Shown here one piece after another: positions 1 through 9,025 of a stretch of DNA of 64,000 nt (within the stretch, counting starts at the first letter, position 1; every line of letters starts with the position of its first letter). The notes beneath the pieces were generated by a model. That model saw nothing but the letters and a program-made list of their open reading frames with translations. It was not told the origin of the DNA and did not search any database. The translations under genes were made by a program, and so were the position numbers. Source of the stretch: DASRJG01 sp964647625 (GTDB lineage Bacteria; Acidobacteriota; Polarisedimenticolia; Polarisedimenticolales; DASRJG01); the NCBI GenBank assembly GCA_964647625.1, contig CAZYHZ010000010.1:1-64000 (forward strand), read 5' to 3'.

Positions 1-3000
1 TGCAGGACGCCGTGTTGTTGGTGTGGACGCAGCCCGTCGCCGGATTGCAGCTGTCGTCGGTGCACGGGTTGTTGTCGTTGCAGTTCGGAGCCGCCCCGCC
101 CACGCACGATCCGCCCGAGCACGTGTCGTTCGTCGTGCAGGCGTTTCCGTCGTTACAAGACGCGGTGTTGTTCGTGTAGACGCACAGGCCTGTGCCGGTG
201 TCGCACGAGTCGTTCGTGCAGGGGTTGTTGTCGTTGCAGACGGTCGGCGTGCCCGGCTGGCAACTTCCGCCGGAGCAGGTGTCGCCCACCGTACAGGCGT
301 TGCCATCGCTGCACGAAGCCGTGTTGTTCGTGAAGACGCACAGGCCGGTCGCCGGGTTACAGGCGTCGTTGGTGCAGACGTTGCCGTCGTTGCAGACCAC
401 GTTTCCGGCATCGGCCGCGTTCGCGCCGGCGGTCGTCTGGGACCCGGTGCACCCGTTGTTGTAGCGAACGGTGTAGCTGTAGCTCTGGCCGGCCGTTCCG
501 GTCGAGTCGGTGTACGTCGTCGTGCCGTAGGACAGGCCCGAGACGATCGGGCTGCCGTTCCTGAGGACGTCGTAGGTCCGCGTGCCGGACCCGCCGTCGC
601 CCCAGTTGTCGGGATCTTGCGCCCAGGTAATGCGCACGCCGGTCGCGAGGCAGAGGTCGATGTCGACCGCCGTGTTGTTGACGAGGAGCGACGGGTTGAG
701 GCAACACGCCCCGGCGCTGCCGGGCCGCGTCGGCTCGCAGACGAACTGACGGAGACCCGTCACGGTGACGTCGTCGACCAGATAGCCGCCGAAGCCCGAC
801 GGCAAGCCGCTCGAGTCGGAGCCGAGCCTCCAGCGGAACTGGATGCTCTGGCCGTTCGTCGTCGTGACCGACGCCGCGTTGGTGACCGTCGTGACGGTGC
901 TGGCCGCGGCCGTGCCGCCCCACGCCGCAGTCGTGGCGAGAATCGGGCTGCAGAAGTTGCTCGTTGTCGTCGCGATCTGGGCCGGAGACGTGTACGCCAG
1001 CGTGGTCCAGGCACCGGCGCCGAGCTGGTACTGAACAATGGCACCATCGTAGTAAGCCGCCCCGCCGGTGACGGATTCCGTTCGGGCCGCCTCGCGGAAG
1101 CTCATCGTGACGGCCGTGCTGCCTGCGGTGAAGATCGGCGAGTACAGCGTCGACGAATCGAAGGCCGCCGCGTAGGTCTGGTTGGCCGTGCCCCACGGGC
1201 TATTGCCGGACCACGCGCCGTACGCGCCGTTGCCGTTGGTGTCGCAGTTCGCGCACCAGTGGAAGTTGTTCACGTACGTGTCCCCGGTGCAGCCGGAGTT
1301 GTCGGGCGCTGTGATGCCCACGGTCCAGCCGGGGTTCGTCGTGAAGTTCTGCGTGTAGCTCGTCGTTCCCGCGCCCACGTCGAGATCGAGGTTGAGCGGG
1401 AACACCTGCGAGACCGCCGCGCCGTTCAGGCCGTCGGCCGTGATCAGGACCTGGAAGCTCGCCTGCGGCGGGTTGGTCGGATCCGAGCACGCGACTGCCG
1501 GATTGACGTGGAACGTGAACCGATCTCCCGCGGAGTTCGTCGCCGAGCTGGTGGCGGCCACCGTTCCGTAGCTCGCGTGGTCCTTCTCGATCAGGTCGAT
1601 GTTCGAGTTCTTCGAGACGATCTGCACCCGCACGTTCGTCAGCGCGGCTGCGGTGTTGTTCCGGATCGTGATGTCCATCGTCACGCACTCGTTGTTGTCC
1701 GGGATCCCGTCGTTGTCGCCGTTATCCGAGACCTGCGTGTTCGTCACGTAGACGACGTCGGCCCCCGTACAGGCGACCACCGCCGTCGCGGTCGAGCTGC
1801 CGGCCGGGGAGGTATCGGTGTAGGTCGCGCTGATCGTCTCGCTGGGCAGGACGAAGAGCGTTCCGTCGTTAGCGGCGATCCCCGAGTTGGTCGAGAGATT
1901 GACGGTGCCGGTGAAGTACGGCGCCGAGCCGGTCAGGGTGACGACCTCACTGTCACCCGTGCCGGGGCTCGTGACCGTGACCTGCAGCCCTGACACGCCG
2001 TCGGCGTCGAGAACGCTGATCGTGGCCGACGATCGAGGACACGAGTCGTAGGCCACCTGGTCGAACGAGACCTGGCCGACCTGCGTGCCGGCCCCGCATG
2101 CGGCGACCTGCGCGGTGGCGTACCACTCGTCGTAGACCAGGTTGTCGTTGTCGAACGCGATGTCACGTCGCGTGGTGGCGCTCGACGATGTTGAACTTCC
2201 CGTGAAGACCGTGAGGTCGGCGTGCTCGTGACCGTACGCGAAGTAGGTCGAGGACGTCGCCAGGCCGGTCACGTTCGTGAACGTGACGAAGAACTGGTTC
2301 GGGGGGGCGCCCGAGCTGATCAGGTCGGGATTGTCCGCCGTTCCCGTGTTTGCCGTCTCCCAGTTCCAGGTGCCGACGTAGTCGAAGATCGTCTGGTAGT
2401 AGTACGCGACCTTGTTGGTGAACGCGGCGAGCTGCGTTCCGGTCGGCGCGACCGGATTGTTCCACTGGTCGTTGTAGAAGATGCCCCAGACCCCCGTGGT
2501 CTGGTTGAGCGTTTCCGACGCGTGGAACCACGAGTGCCACGCCCAGTTGTAGTGATAGGGCTGGCCGTTCGGCCCGTTCCCGGTCAGCACCGGCTGGAAG
2601 TTCTGGATCAGCGACGAATCCGCGTTTCCGGCGAAGTTGTTGCCGCTCGTGATCGCGCTATTGCCGATCATCGCCGCCTGGTTGAGGCCGGTGTTCGAGC
2701 AGAGACCGCCGCCCCGGTTCTCGGAGCTGACGACCGAGGGCGTCGTGGCCGAGCCGCTCCACTTCCAGGGATTGAGCGGGTGGCCGTTGACCGCCGAGTC
2801 GGTCCACGTGTTGAACTGCGCCTGCGTGTTGAACGTGGAGCAGCGCGTCTGGCGGGCGACCGTGTCGTTCGCCTGGAGGAGCTGCGCCTGCGTGATCCGC
2901 GTCGCCGTCGAGTAACCGTCGGCCGGCGAGGTGACGTCGAAGTCGAGGTTGACCGGGGTCAGCCCCGCCGTCGAAGGATCGGTGTAGAGCTGGAAGACGC

Positions 3001-6000
3001 CGCCCGCCGTGGCGCCGGCGGCCACCGGTCCGACGTGGATCGGGCCGTTGAAGGCCGTCATCTTCGAGGCACCGGCTCCGGAGAAGCTCAGCGCGACCGT
3101 GGCATCGGTCAGGGCCGCGCCGGTGTTATTGACGAACGCGAACTTGTAGCTCGAGTACTCGTTGGCGTCCATGTACTTCGTGTAGAACTCGTTGGAGCCG
3201 CCGTTCGAGGTCGGGCCGGTGACGACGTCGGTCCCCGCGGTCGCGTTGTCGCATCCGCCCTGGATGATGAATCCGCCGTTTCCGAAGGCACCCTGGCAAT
3301 TGATCGTTGCGGTGGCCGGACTGGCGGCTCCGTACGTCGCCGTCACCGTGCCGCCGTTAGCGACCGTGATTCCCGATCCGGCCGTGATCGCACCGTTGAA
3401 CACGCCGTTCGAGCCGGAGCAGCTGACGTTCTTGGTGTCGATGACCTGGGACAGGCTGTTCTTGCTGGTCAGCGTGACCGAGACCGGCGAGGTCGCGCCC
3501 GTGTCGTTGACCGTGATGCCGATCGAGCTGGCGCAGGTGTACTGACCCGCGCTGAGCGAGACCTGCGTCACCGCGGTGCTGGTGACGTTACCGGTGACGA
3601 CGAGCGAGTAGTTCATGCCGCCCGGGTTGTTGGTGCCGATGACGTCGACCTGGACCGTTCCGGACGCCGGCAGGCCGTGAGCGGAATCGAGGAACACGCC
3701 TTCCGTGGTGTTCGTGTGGTCCGCCGTGCCGCCCGTGGTGCTCCAGCCGCTCGACATCACGTTGCCGAGATAGACGTTGGCGCCGATCGTGACCTTCAGG
3801 TCGGCGTCCTTGACGATCGTGTTGCCGGCCGCGTCGTACCAAACCATCATCACGCGGAGAGGAATCGCGTTTCCGTTGATCGTGTAGAAAGTCGTGGCGG
3901 TCGCAGCCTGACCCAGCGTCGCACCGTTTTGAACCCAGAGGAACGGCGCGGAGCTTCCGATGTGCAGGACGCCCGGCACGTTGACGCGGCCGTAGCCCAC
4001 GTCGCTGCTGTAGCGCTTGCCGAGAGCGACGACCGTCGGAGCCGAGTTCGCGTTGACGTCTTCGCCGGAGGCCAGGATGACGGCCTTCACGAGCGAGCCG
4101 GTGGGATTCAGCGTGTTGGCCGGGGTCGCGGTGCCCGTGGGATAGAAGCCCTGGGCGAAGTAGTCACGGACGAGCGCGGCGACACCGGCGACGTCCGGAG
4201 CGGCGAACGACGTTCCACCCTCGTTGCCGGTGTTGACGTAGTTCCAGTAGACGGTCTTCGTCGCGTCGCTCTGGCACATCGCCGAGGGCGCGTCGTAGGC
4301 CATCTGCTCGCCGCCGACCGTGACGCTGGACCAGATGAACGACAGGATGTCCGGCTTGACACGGCCCGAGGTCACGACCGGGCCTCGGCCCGAGCCGAGG
4401 TCGGTCGTGGCGCACGAGGTCGTGCCGTCCCAGCTACAATTGATGTAGAGCGAGTTGGGGTTGGCGGCGTCGTTGCCGCCGACCGAGATCACGTTCTTTG
4501 CCGTGCTGGGAGAGCCGACCGTTCCGGTTCCAGTGGCGCCGCTGTTACCCGACGACACCGTGACGAGCATGCTCGGGTTGTTGAACAGGGCGGTGTCGAG
4601 GTTGCTCGCCTGCGTGTCGTAGGCGTTCGACGATCCCCACGAGTGGTTCTGGACGAACGAGCCCTTGCCGATCGCCGCGACGATCGAGGGGCCGAGGTCG
4701 GTCGGCGGGCTGACCGACGACGACGTGTCGGTGCCGATGTCCTGGAAGTAAACCTTCGCGCCGCGCGCGATGCCGATGTCGTAGTTGACGTTCGGGGTGT
4801 GCGTCACGTCCTGGTTGGCCGTCATGTTCGAGATCGAGCCGACCGCGTGCTGCGAGGTCTTGGTGCCGTGGCCGCCGTCCGAGCTGGACGTATCGCCGAC
4901 GCACATGTTGCCGCCGCCGTACGAGTCGTAGGCGATGACCTTTCGGTGACCCGCCCCGTACGAGCCGTTCTGGCTCGTGTCCTGGGCGAAGTGCTCCATC
5001 TTGGTGTTCAGGCCGCTGTCCATCATGGTGACGATCTGACCGGTGCCGTCGATTCCGGCGTTCCACAGCTTCCAGCCGTTGGCCGTCACCGTGGTGTACA
5101 CGCCGTTGTTCTGGAGCAGCATCGGGATCGCGGCCGGGTTGGTGGCCGACGCCATGAGGTGGGCGTAGCTCTTTTCCGAGATCCACTTGACCTCGGGGAC
5201 CTGGGAGATCGCCAGGACGTTGTCCGGCGTCGTCGCCACAAAGATCGTGGTCAGGTCGTCGTTCGAGACGATGTTCTTGCTGTCCGGGTAGACGCCGATC
5301 TTCTCGAGGTTGTCGATCGCCGTCGCGAGGTCGGCGCCCTTGTGGAGCATGATCTCGAAGAGCCACGGCTTTTCACGCCCGGTCGCCTGGTCGACCGCTT
5401 CGTCGGCGGGAATCGACTCGAGGCCGATGCGGGGGTTGATCTTGAACGCCGGGTGGTAGTCGCCGACGTAGGCGACGAACGGAAGCGCCTTGACCGCCGC
5501 GAGCGACGTGGCCGGGATCTTGGCCATGTACGTGTTGATGTTCATGTACTCGCCGAGAGTGGCGCCGGCGGCGTGGAGGGCGTCGATCTGCTCCTGCGTC
5601 CGGCTGAAGCCCTGGATCTTGACGAGGTAGTACCCGTCCTTGGCCATCTTGGCCTGCTGGCCCGGAGGAATCCGCAGGTCGCGCGGAAGAAGCTTGAGCG
5701 TCGCCTCTTCGTCGCGGATGTTGATCGCGGCGACGCCGTTGACCTGGATCTCGTCCTTGGTCATCGACTCGGCCCGCTTGTCGACGAAGTTGTACGGCGC
5801 GATCTGGCTGCCGTAGGGCCACCAGGCCTGCCCGCGCTGGACATCGCCAAGGCGCTTCTTCGCCGACTGGTTCTCCGCCGCGTTCTGCCGCAGCGGGACC
5901 GGGTTCCCGTTCGCATCGGTCACGGACGAGATGTTCTCGCCGGTCTGCGATGCATCCGCCTGGGGGTGCGCGCGTTCGCTCGCGAGCGCGAGCGGACACA

Positions 6001-6049
6001 GCGTGAGGACCGCCAGTGCGGCGATAAGAGCCATCAGACGTCTCTGCAT
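1..6049 (-). CDS. Giant secreted subtilisin-family (S8) serine peptidase with Cys-rich repeats, C-terminus cut by window edge
   Basis: About 2,016 codons read without a stop from an ATG with GGAGG eight bases upstream to the window edge; the real end lies outside. Residues 1-23 look like a signal peptide ending ALA. Residues ~130-320 hold two consecutive segments resembling I9-type propeptides. The peptidase domain spans ~335-665 with a visible catalytic set: D344 (MMDSG), H394 (GGHGT), oxyanion N502 (SSGNSG) and S614 (GGTSFAAP). A beta-sandwich of the type common behind S8 domains follows to ~850, then several Ig/adhesion-like segments rich in Thr, Ser and Asn, and a fibronectin-III-like segment near 1800-1870. 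From ~1880 to the edge are Cys-rich units of about 52 residues with motifs such as CNDNNPCT and CNDGNACT, like Dictyostelium CTDC repeats. Likely an extracellular protease that matures by propeptide removal; substrate unknown. Codons are strongly G/C at position three on this strand, and long open frames opposite it are shadows. Confidence 0.9.
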   Translation of the reverse strand, partial: MQRRLMALIAALAVLTLCPLALASERAHPQADASQTGENISSVTDANGNPVPLRQNAAENQSAKKRLGDVQRGQAWWPYGSQIAPYNFVDKRAESMTKDEIQVNGVAAINIRDEEATLKLLPRDLRIPPGQQAKMAKDGYYLVKIQGFSRTQEQIDALHAAGATLGEYMNINTYMAKIPATSLAAVKALPFVAYVGDYHPAFKINPRIGLESIPADEAVDQATGREKPWLFEIMLHKGADLATAIDNLEKIGVYPDSKNIVSNDDLTTIFVATTPDNVLAISQVPEVKWISEKSYAHLMASATNPAAIPMLLQNNGVYTTVTANGWKLWNAGIDGTGQIVTMMDSGLNTKMEHFAQDTSQNGSYGAGHRKVIAYDSYGGGNMCVGDTSSSDGGHGTKTSQHAVGSISNMTANQDVTHTPNVNYDIGIARGAKVYFQDIGTDTSSSVSPPTDLGPSIVAAIGKGSFVQNHSWGSSNAYDTQASNLDTALFNNPSMLVTVSSGNSGATGTGTVGSPSTAKNVISVGGNDAANPNSLYINCSWDGTTSCATTDLGSGRGPVVTSGRVKPDILSFIWSSVTVGGEQMAYDAPSAMCQSDATKTVYWNYVNTGNEGGTSFAAPDVAGVAALVRDYFAQGFYPTGTATPANTLNPTGSLVKAVILASGEDVNANSAPTVVALGKRYSSDVGYGRVNVPGVLHIGSSAPFLWVQNGATLGQAATATTFYTINGNAIPLRVMMVWYDAAGNTIVKDADLKVTIGANVYLGNVMSSGWSTTGGTADHTNTTEGVFLDSAHGLPASGTVQVDVIGTNNPGGMNYSLVVTGNVTSTAVTQVSLSAGQYTCASSIGITVNDTGATSPVSVTLTSKNSLSQVIDTKNVSCSGSNGVFNGAITAGSGITVANGGTVTATYGAASPATATINCQGAFGNGGFIIQGGCDNATAGTDVVTGPTSNGGSNEFYTKYMDANEYSSYKFAFVNNTGAALTDATVALSFSGAGASKMTAFNGPIHVGPVAAGATAGGVFQLYTDPSTAGLTPVNLDFDVTSPADGYSTATRITQAQLLQANDTVARQTRCSTFNTQAQFNTWTDSAVNGHPLNPWKWSGSATTPSVVSSENRGGGLCSNTGLNQAAMIGNSAITSGNNFAGNADSSLIQNFQPVLTGNGPNGQPYHYNWAWHSWFHASETLNQTTGVWGIFYNDQWNNPVAPTGTQLAAFTNKVAYYYQTIFDYVGTWNWETANTGTADNPDLISSGAPPNQFFVTFTNVTGLATSSTYFAYGHEHADLTVFTGSSTSSSATTRRDIAFDNDNLVYDEWYATAQVAACGAGTQVGQVSFDQVAYDSCPRSSATISVLDADGVSGLQVTVTSPGTGDSEVVTLTGSAPYFTGTVNLSTNSGIAANDGTLFVLPSETISATYTDTSPAGSSTATAVVACTGADVVYVTNTQVSDNGDNDGIPDNNECVTMDITIRNNTAAALTNVRVQIVSKNSNIDLIEKDHASYGTVAATSSATNSAGDRFTFHVNPAVACSDPTNPPQASFQVLITADGLNGAAVSQVFPLNLDLDVGAGTTSYTQNFTTNPGWTVGITAPDNSGCTGDTYVNNFHWCANCDTNGNGAYGAWSGNSPWGTANQTYAAAFDSSTLYSPIFTAGSTAVTMSFREAARTESVTGGAAYYDGAIVQYQLGAGAWTTLAYTSPAQIATTTSNFCSPILATTAAWGGTAAASTVTTVTNAASVTTTNGQSIQFRWRLGSDSSGLPSGFGGYLVDDVTVTGLRQFVCEPTRPGSAGACCLNPSLLVNNTAVDIDLCLATGVRITWAQDPDNWGDGGSGTRTYDVLRNGSPIVSGLSYGTTTYTDSTGTAGQSYSYTVRYNNGCTGSQTTAGANAADAGNVVCNDGNVCTNDACNPATGLCVFTNNTASCSDGNACTVGDTCSGGSCQPGTPTVCNDNNPCTNDSCDTGTGLCVYTNNTASCNDGNACTTNDTCSGGSCVGGAAPNCNDNNPCTDDSCNPATGCVHTNNTASC

Positions 6050-6219
6050 GGTGCCTCCGTGACGGGTCGATTTCGGTTCTTCAATTTCGGACGATGACGA
6101 TGGGTTGGGATCGAACAGAGGGCGGGCGGTAGAGATATACCGACGTTCCACGAACGGCGTTCGCCGAAGCCAGATCACGCAATCCCCCGCGGCGAAAACT
6201 GCGCCGTCCAGTGCCCCCT

Positions 6220-6244
6220 GGACCTTTCCTTGCGGAAAAGGTCC
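6220..6244. other. Hairpin-forming inverted repeat between divergent genes
   Basis: GGACCTTTCC and GGAAAAGGTCC form a 10-pair stem with one extra A and a four-base loop, in the 280-base gap between the subtilase and the GT-C gene. If the GT-C gene starts at the GTG chosen here, the hairpin lies about 90 bases upstream of it and could sit in its leader. No T-run follows, so it is not a standard terminator. The rest of the gap holds no further gene; a promoter cannot be fixed by eye. Confidence 0.35.
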
Positions 6245-6331
6245 GCGGGGATATACGCGGAACGCCACCCGCCGTCAATCAGCTTTGTAAAATATCTACA
6301 GGTTGGGACGGAGATTCCGGAAAATGGCGAC

Positions 6332-7882
6332 GTGACCCCGCGACGACGACCTACTAGCTGGCTCTCGTACTTTCCCGAGGCGTTCGCACTGCTCGCGGTC
6401 GCCGCGGCGATCGCCCACTTTCGGACTCAGATCGACTCGAACGATGAAGGGATCGCTGCCATGGGCGCGTGGCGGGTCCTGCGCGGCCAGGTTCCGTATC
6501 GCGACTTCTTCGCGATCGAGACCCCGCTTTCGTTCTACATCGTGGCGCCGATGTACGCCTTCTTCGGCGTGTCGCTCGCCGTCGGAAGGATCGTCGCTCA
6601 GGTTCTCGGCGCGGCCCTCGTGGTCCTGACGCTGCGTCTCGCGCGGCGGTCGATCCCATCGCCGCTGTTCGCGGCCGTGCCGGTCGCGTTCCTCTGCCAG
6701 GCCGGCGTGGGCCTGCTCCCATTCGCGAATCATCACTGGTTTGCCGATGTTTTTTGCATGGCGGCGCTGCTTTGCGCACACCGCGCGTGGCGTGACTCGT
6801 GGACGCCGGGATGGTGGCTCGCGGGCGTCGGGGCCGCGCTCGCATTTTTGAGTCTTCAAGATCAGGGTTTGTGGATGCTCGTGGGTCTCGGCGTGGTGGC
6901 GGGGATCGCGCCCTCGGCGCCGCCGCGGCGCAACCTCGCGCGGTTCGGTGGTGGAGCGCTGCTCGCACTACTACCGATCTCGTTGATGGTCCTTTCCCGC
7001 TCCCGCATTGGGCCCGCCTGGCACGACCTCGTCGTGTTTCCGCTGACGGCCTATCGCGACTCACCGGGGAACGCGTACGGGTTCCTTCAACCCTTCGAGG
7101 AACTCAGGGCCCAGTGGACGAGCGGAGTGTGGCGGCACGCGCCCCTGTTCACCGGTGCGGCGACCATCACGAGCTTGGCCCTTATCCTCTCTCTACTATC
7201 GGCGCCGTTTCTTCTGATCTGGAGCTTCAAGCGCAGGAAGGCTCCGTCGGTGGACGTTGCCGTGCTCCTGACCGGCGTCACCGTCTTCATGCTGACCGCC
7301 TTTCACCGCTGGGCCCCGATCAATGTGCAGTGGGCCGCCGCGCCGCCGGCGATCGCCGCGGGCTTCGTCCTTCATCACGAGGCGTCGGCTTCCGCCCGAG
7401 GCCGGCGATGGTCGAGCGCGGTTGCATGCATCTTGTTGGCGGCGTTCGTGGTGTTCGGCATCGGGCGGATCGCCCAGGCGATGGATGAACGGATCTGGGT
7501 CGATGTGCGATCTCCGGCCGGCGTGACCAGGGTTCCCGGTCAGACGACCGGCCGTCGAATCCAGGAGATGCTCGACGAGGTCGGCCGGCGCGTGCCTCCC
7601 GGCGATCCGCTTCTCGTATACGGATGGCCGAACTGGGCCTTTGCGACCCTTCACCTCTGCCCCGTGCGCTGGGACGGGTTCGCGCCGCCGTACTTCCCGC
7701 CGGGACGTTACGTGCACGGCGCGGTGTCGGAGGTCGAGGAGAAGCGCGTTCCCTGGATCGTGACGCCGGCGTTCGATCCGCCCGCTCCCGGGGAGCACGA
7801 CGAGTGGAAGGACTACCTGACCTCGCGCTACCGGCTGGAGTGGGCCAACGAAGGCTGGGGCTTGTGGAAGCGGGGCGGGTAA
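6332..7882 (+). CDS. GT-C fold integral membrane glycosyltransferase-like protein (PMT/ArnT type)
   Basis: A 516-residue multi-pass membrane protein. The first extracytoplasmic loop carries an acidic motif (SNDEGIAAMGAW) followed by GQVPYRDFFAIETPLSFY, the arrangement seen in GT39/GT83-type enzymes that move sugars from polyprenyl-phosphate carriers to a periplasmic acceptor. About ten hydrophobic segments follow, then a soluble C-terminal part (~420-516). The start is uncertain: GTG here gives a sensible cytoplasmic N-terminus, while an in-frame TTG lies 102 bases upstream. Its stop is three bases from the stop of the convergent methyltransferase gene, and it opens an island of membrane glycosyltransferase-like genes, so a role in surface glycan or protein glycosylation is inferred. 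Substrate unknown. Confidence 0.7.
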   Translation: MTPRRRPTSWLSYFPEAFALLAVAAAIAHFRTQIDSNDEGIAAMGAWRVLRGQVPYRDFFAIETPLSFYIVAPMYAFFGVSLAVGRIVAQVLGAALVVLTLRLARRSIPSPLFAAVPVAFLCQAGVGLLPFANHHWFADVFCMAALLCAHRAWRDSWTPGWWLAGVGAALAFLSLQDQGLWMLVGLGVVAGIAPSAPPRRNLARFGGGALLALLPISLMVLSRSRIGPAWHDLVVFPLTAYRDSPGNAYGFLQPFEELRAQWTSGVWRHAPLFTGAATITSLALILSLLSAPFLLIWSFKRRKAPSVDVAVLLTGVTVFMLTAFHRWAPINVQWAAAPPAIAAGFVLHHEASASARGRRWSSAVACILLAAFVVFGIGRIAQAMDERIWVDVRSPAGVTRVPGQTTGRRIQEMLDEVGRRVPPGDPLLVYGWPNWAFATLHLCPVRWDGFAPPYFPPGRYVHGAVSEVEEKRVPWIVTPAFDPPAPGEHDEWKDYLTSRYRLEWANEGWGLWKRGG

Positions 7883-7885
7883 CTC

Positions 7886-9025
7886 CTATCGGTCGGAATC
7901 GACCTCGGCGACGAACAACCCCTGGTAGGCGAGAAGGCTCTTCCAGAGCCGCGTGACCCCGGACACACCCGCAAGCAGCGGGCGGAACATCGGTGCCGCG
8001 AGAAACGGGAACACGACGACGAGCGGGATCACGGTCACGTCGCGATCGAGCACGCGCCAACCGGCCCTGCGAAACAGCCGGTCCGCCGATCGGAGCGTGA
8101 AGAAGTGAAGGTGCGTGCGGTCGAGGATCCCCTTCGTGTGATACGGAAACCGGCCGGCCACGACGTTCAGCCGGACGTACAGATTGGCGACGTTGGGAAG
8201 CGACACGACGAGCCTCCCGCCCGGCCGGATCACCTGTCGCAGGTCGGCGAGCACGCGCTCGGGGCTTCGGAGATGCTCGAGCACGTCGGCGGCGACGACG
8301 AGGTCGTAGCGGCCGGCGAGCTGCCGGAAGTCGAACTCGTCGAGATCGTTGACCGTGACGGCGCGGCAGTGGCCCCGGGCCTGCTCGGCGGCGGCGGCGT
8401 CCAGCTCGATGCCGTCGACCACGGCTCCGCCGGCCGCCAGCCGCTTCGTCAGCGATGCATCGCCGACGCCCAGCTCGAGGACCTGCTTGCCGTCGACTCC
8501 GTGGGCCGTGAGCCAAGCCCAGATTCGCGAATGGCTGGAAGCGGGATCGTGGAACTTGTCGAAGTACTTCCGGCCCCCGACCGCCAGATCGTAGTTCCGG
8601 CTGTAGAGGATGCCGCGCCGGTGCAGGCGGAACCGCAGCCGCGCGCCAAATCGCTCGAGAGCGCCGCCGTAGGGGATCGACGGCGACAGCTCGACGACGG
8701 CGGCGCCGGCCTGCGCCGCCTGGAGCTGGAGCTGAGCGTCGAAGTGCCCGTCGTCGGTGTTCTCCCAGAAAGGGACGCGGCTCAGGAAGGCGGTCGAAAC
8801 CGCGCGGGATGCGCCGAGCGTCACGAGGTCCGCGCTCCCCCGCGCGATCGGCTCGATCAGGCGCGGCGCAAGGCCTTCGGCATCGGCGCCTCTCGGCAGC
8901 AGGACGACGGCGTGTGCGCCGCGGTCGATCGCCGATTGGAATTCGGCCTTGAGCCGTGCGCCCGTGTCGCCCGCCCCCGGCGCGACGACTCCCAGCCGCA
9001 ACCCGCCCTGTTCCACGAGCTTCAA
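7886..9025 (-). CDS. Remnant GT2 segment fused to class I SAM-dependent methyltransferase
   Basis: 379 residues, starting at a TTG that overlaps the stop of the upstream gene (TTGA), so probably translationally coupled. Residues ~150-340 are a Rossmann methyltransferase: SAM-binding VLELGVGDASL, acidic residue after beta-2 (DGIELD), and ADVLEHL in the position that usually ends beta-4. Residues ~1-140 resemble the second half of a dolichyl-phosphate-mannose-synthase-like GT2 domain (GAHAVVLLPRGADAEGL, then ADLVTLGASRA), but the normal N-terminal nucleotide-sugar half is absent and the Asp-rich metal motif is changed. In related bacteria full-length GT2-methyltransferase fusions exist, so this looks like a trimmed version in which only the methyltransferase is likely active. 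Last gene of a three-gene operon with two GT-C/TPR proteins; acceptor unknown. Confidence 0.75.
   Translation of the reverse strand: MKLVEQGGLRLGVVAPGAGDTGARLKAEFQSAIDRGAHAVVLLPRGADAEGLAPRLIEPIARGSADLVTLGASRAVSTAFLSRVPFWENTDDGHFDAQLQLQAAQAGAAVVELSPSIPYGGALERFGARLRFRLHRRGILYSRNYDLAVGGRKYFDKFHDPASSHSRIWAWLTAHGVDGKQVLELGVGDASLTKRLAAGGAVVDGIELDAAAAEQARGHCRAVTVNDLDEFDFRQLAGRYDLVVAADVLEHLRSPERVLADLRQVIRPGGRLVVSLPNVANLYVRLNVVAGRFPYHTKGILDRTHLHFFTLRSADRLFRRAGWRVLDRDVTVIPLVVVFPFLAAPMFRPLLAGVSGVTRLWKSLLAYQGLFVAEVDSDR

Noticed and set aside
23..6097. Two very long open frames on the plus strand (up to ~1,290 codons) opposite the subtilase
   Set aside because: They are Arg/Val-rich antisense shadows created by the high third-position G/C of the real minus-strand gene; the minus frame shows signal peptide, catalytic triad and repeats, the plus frames show nothing.
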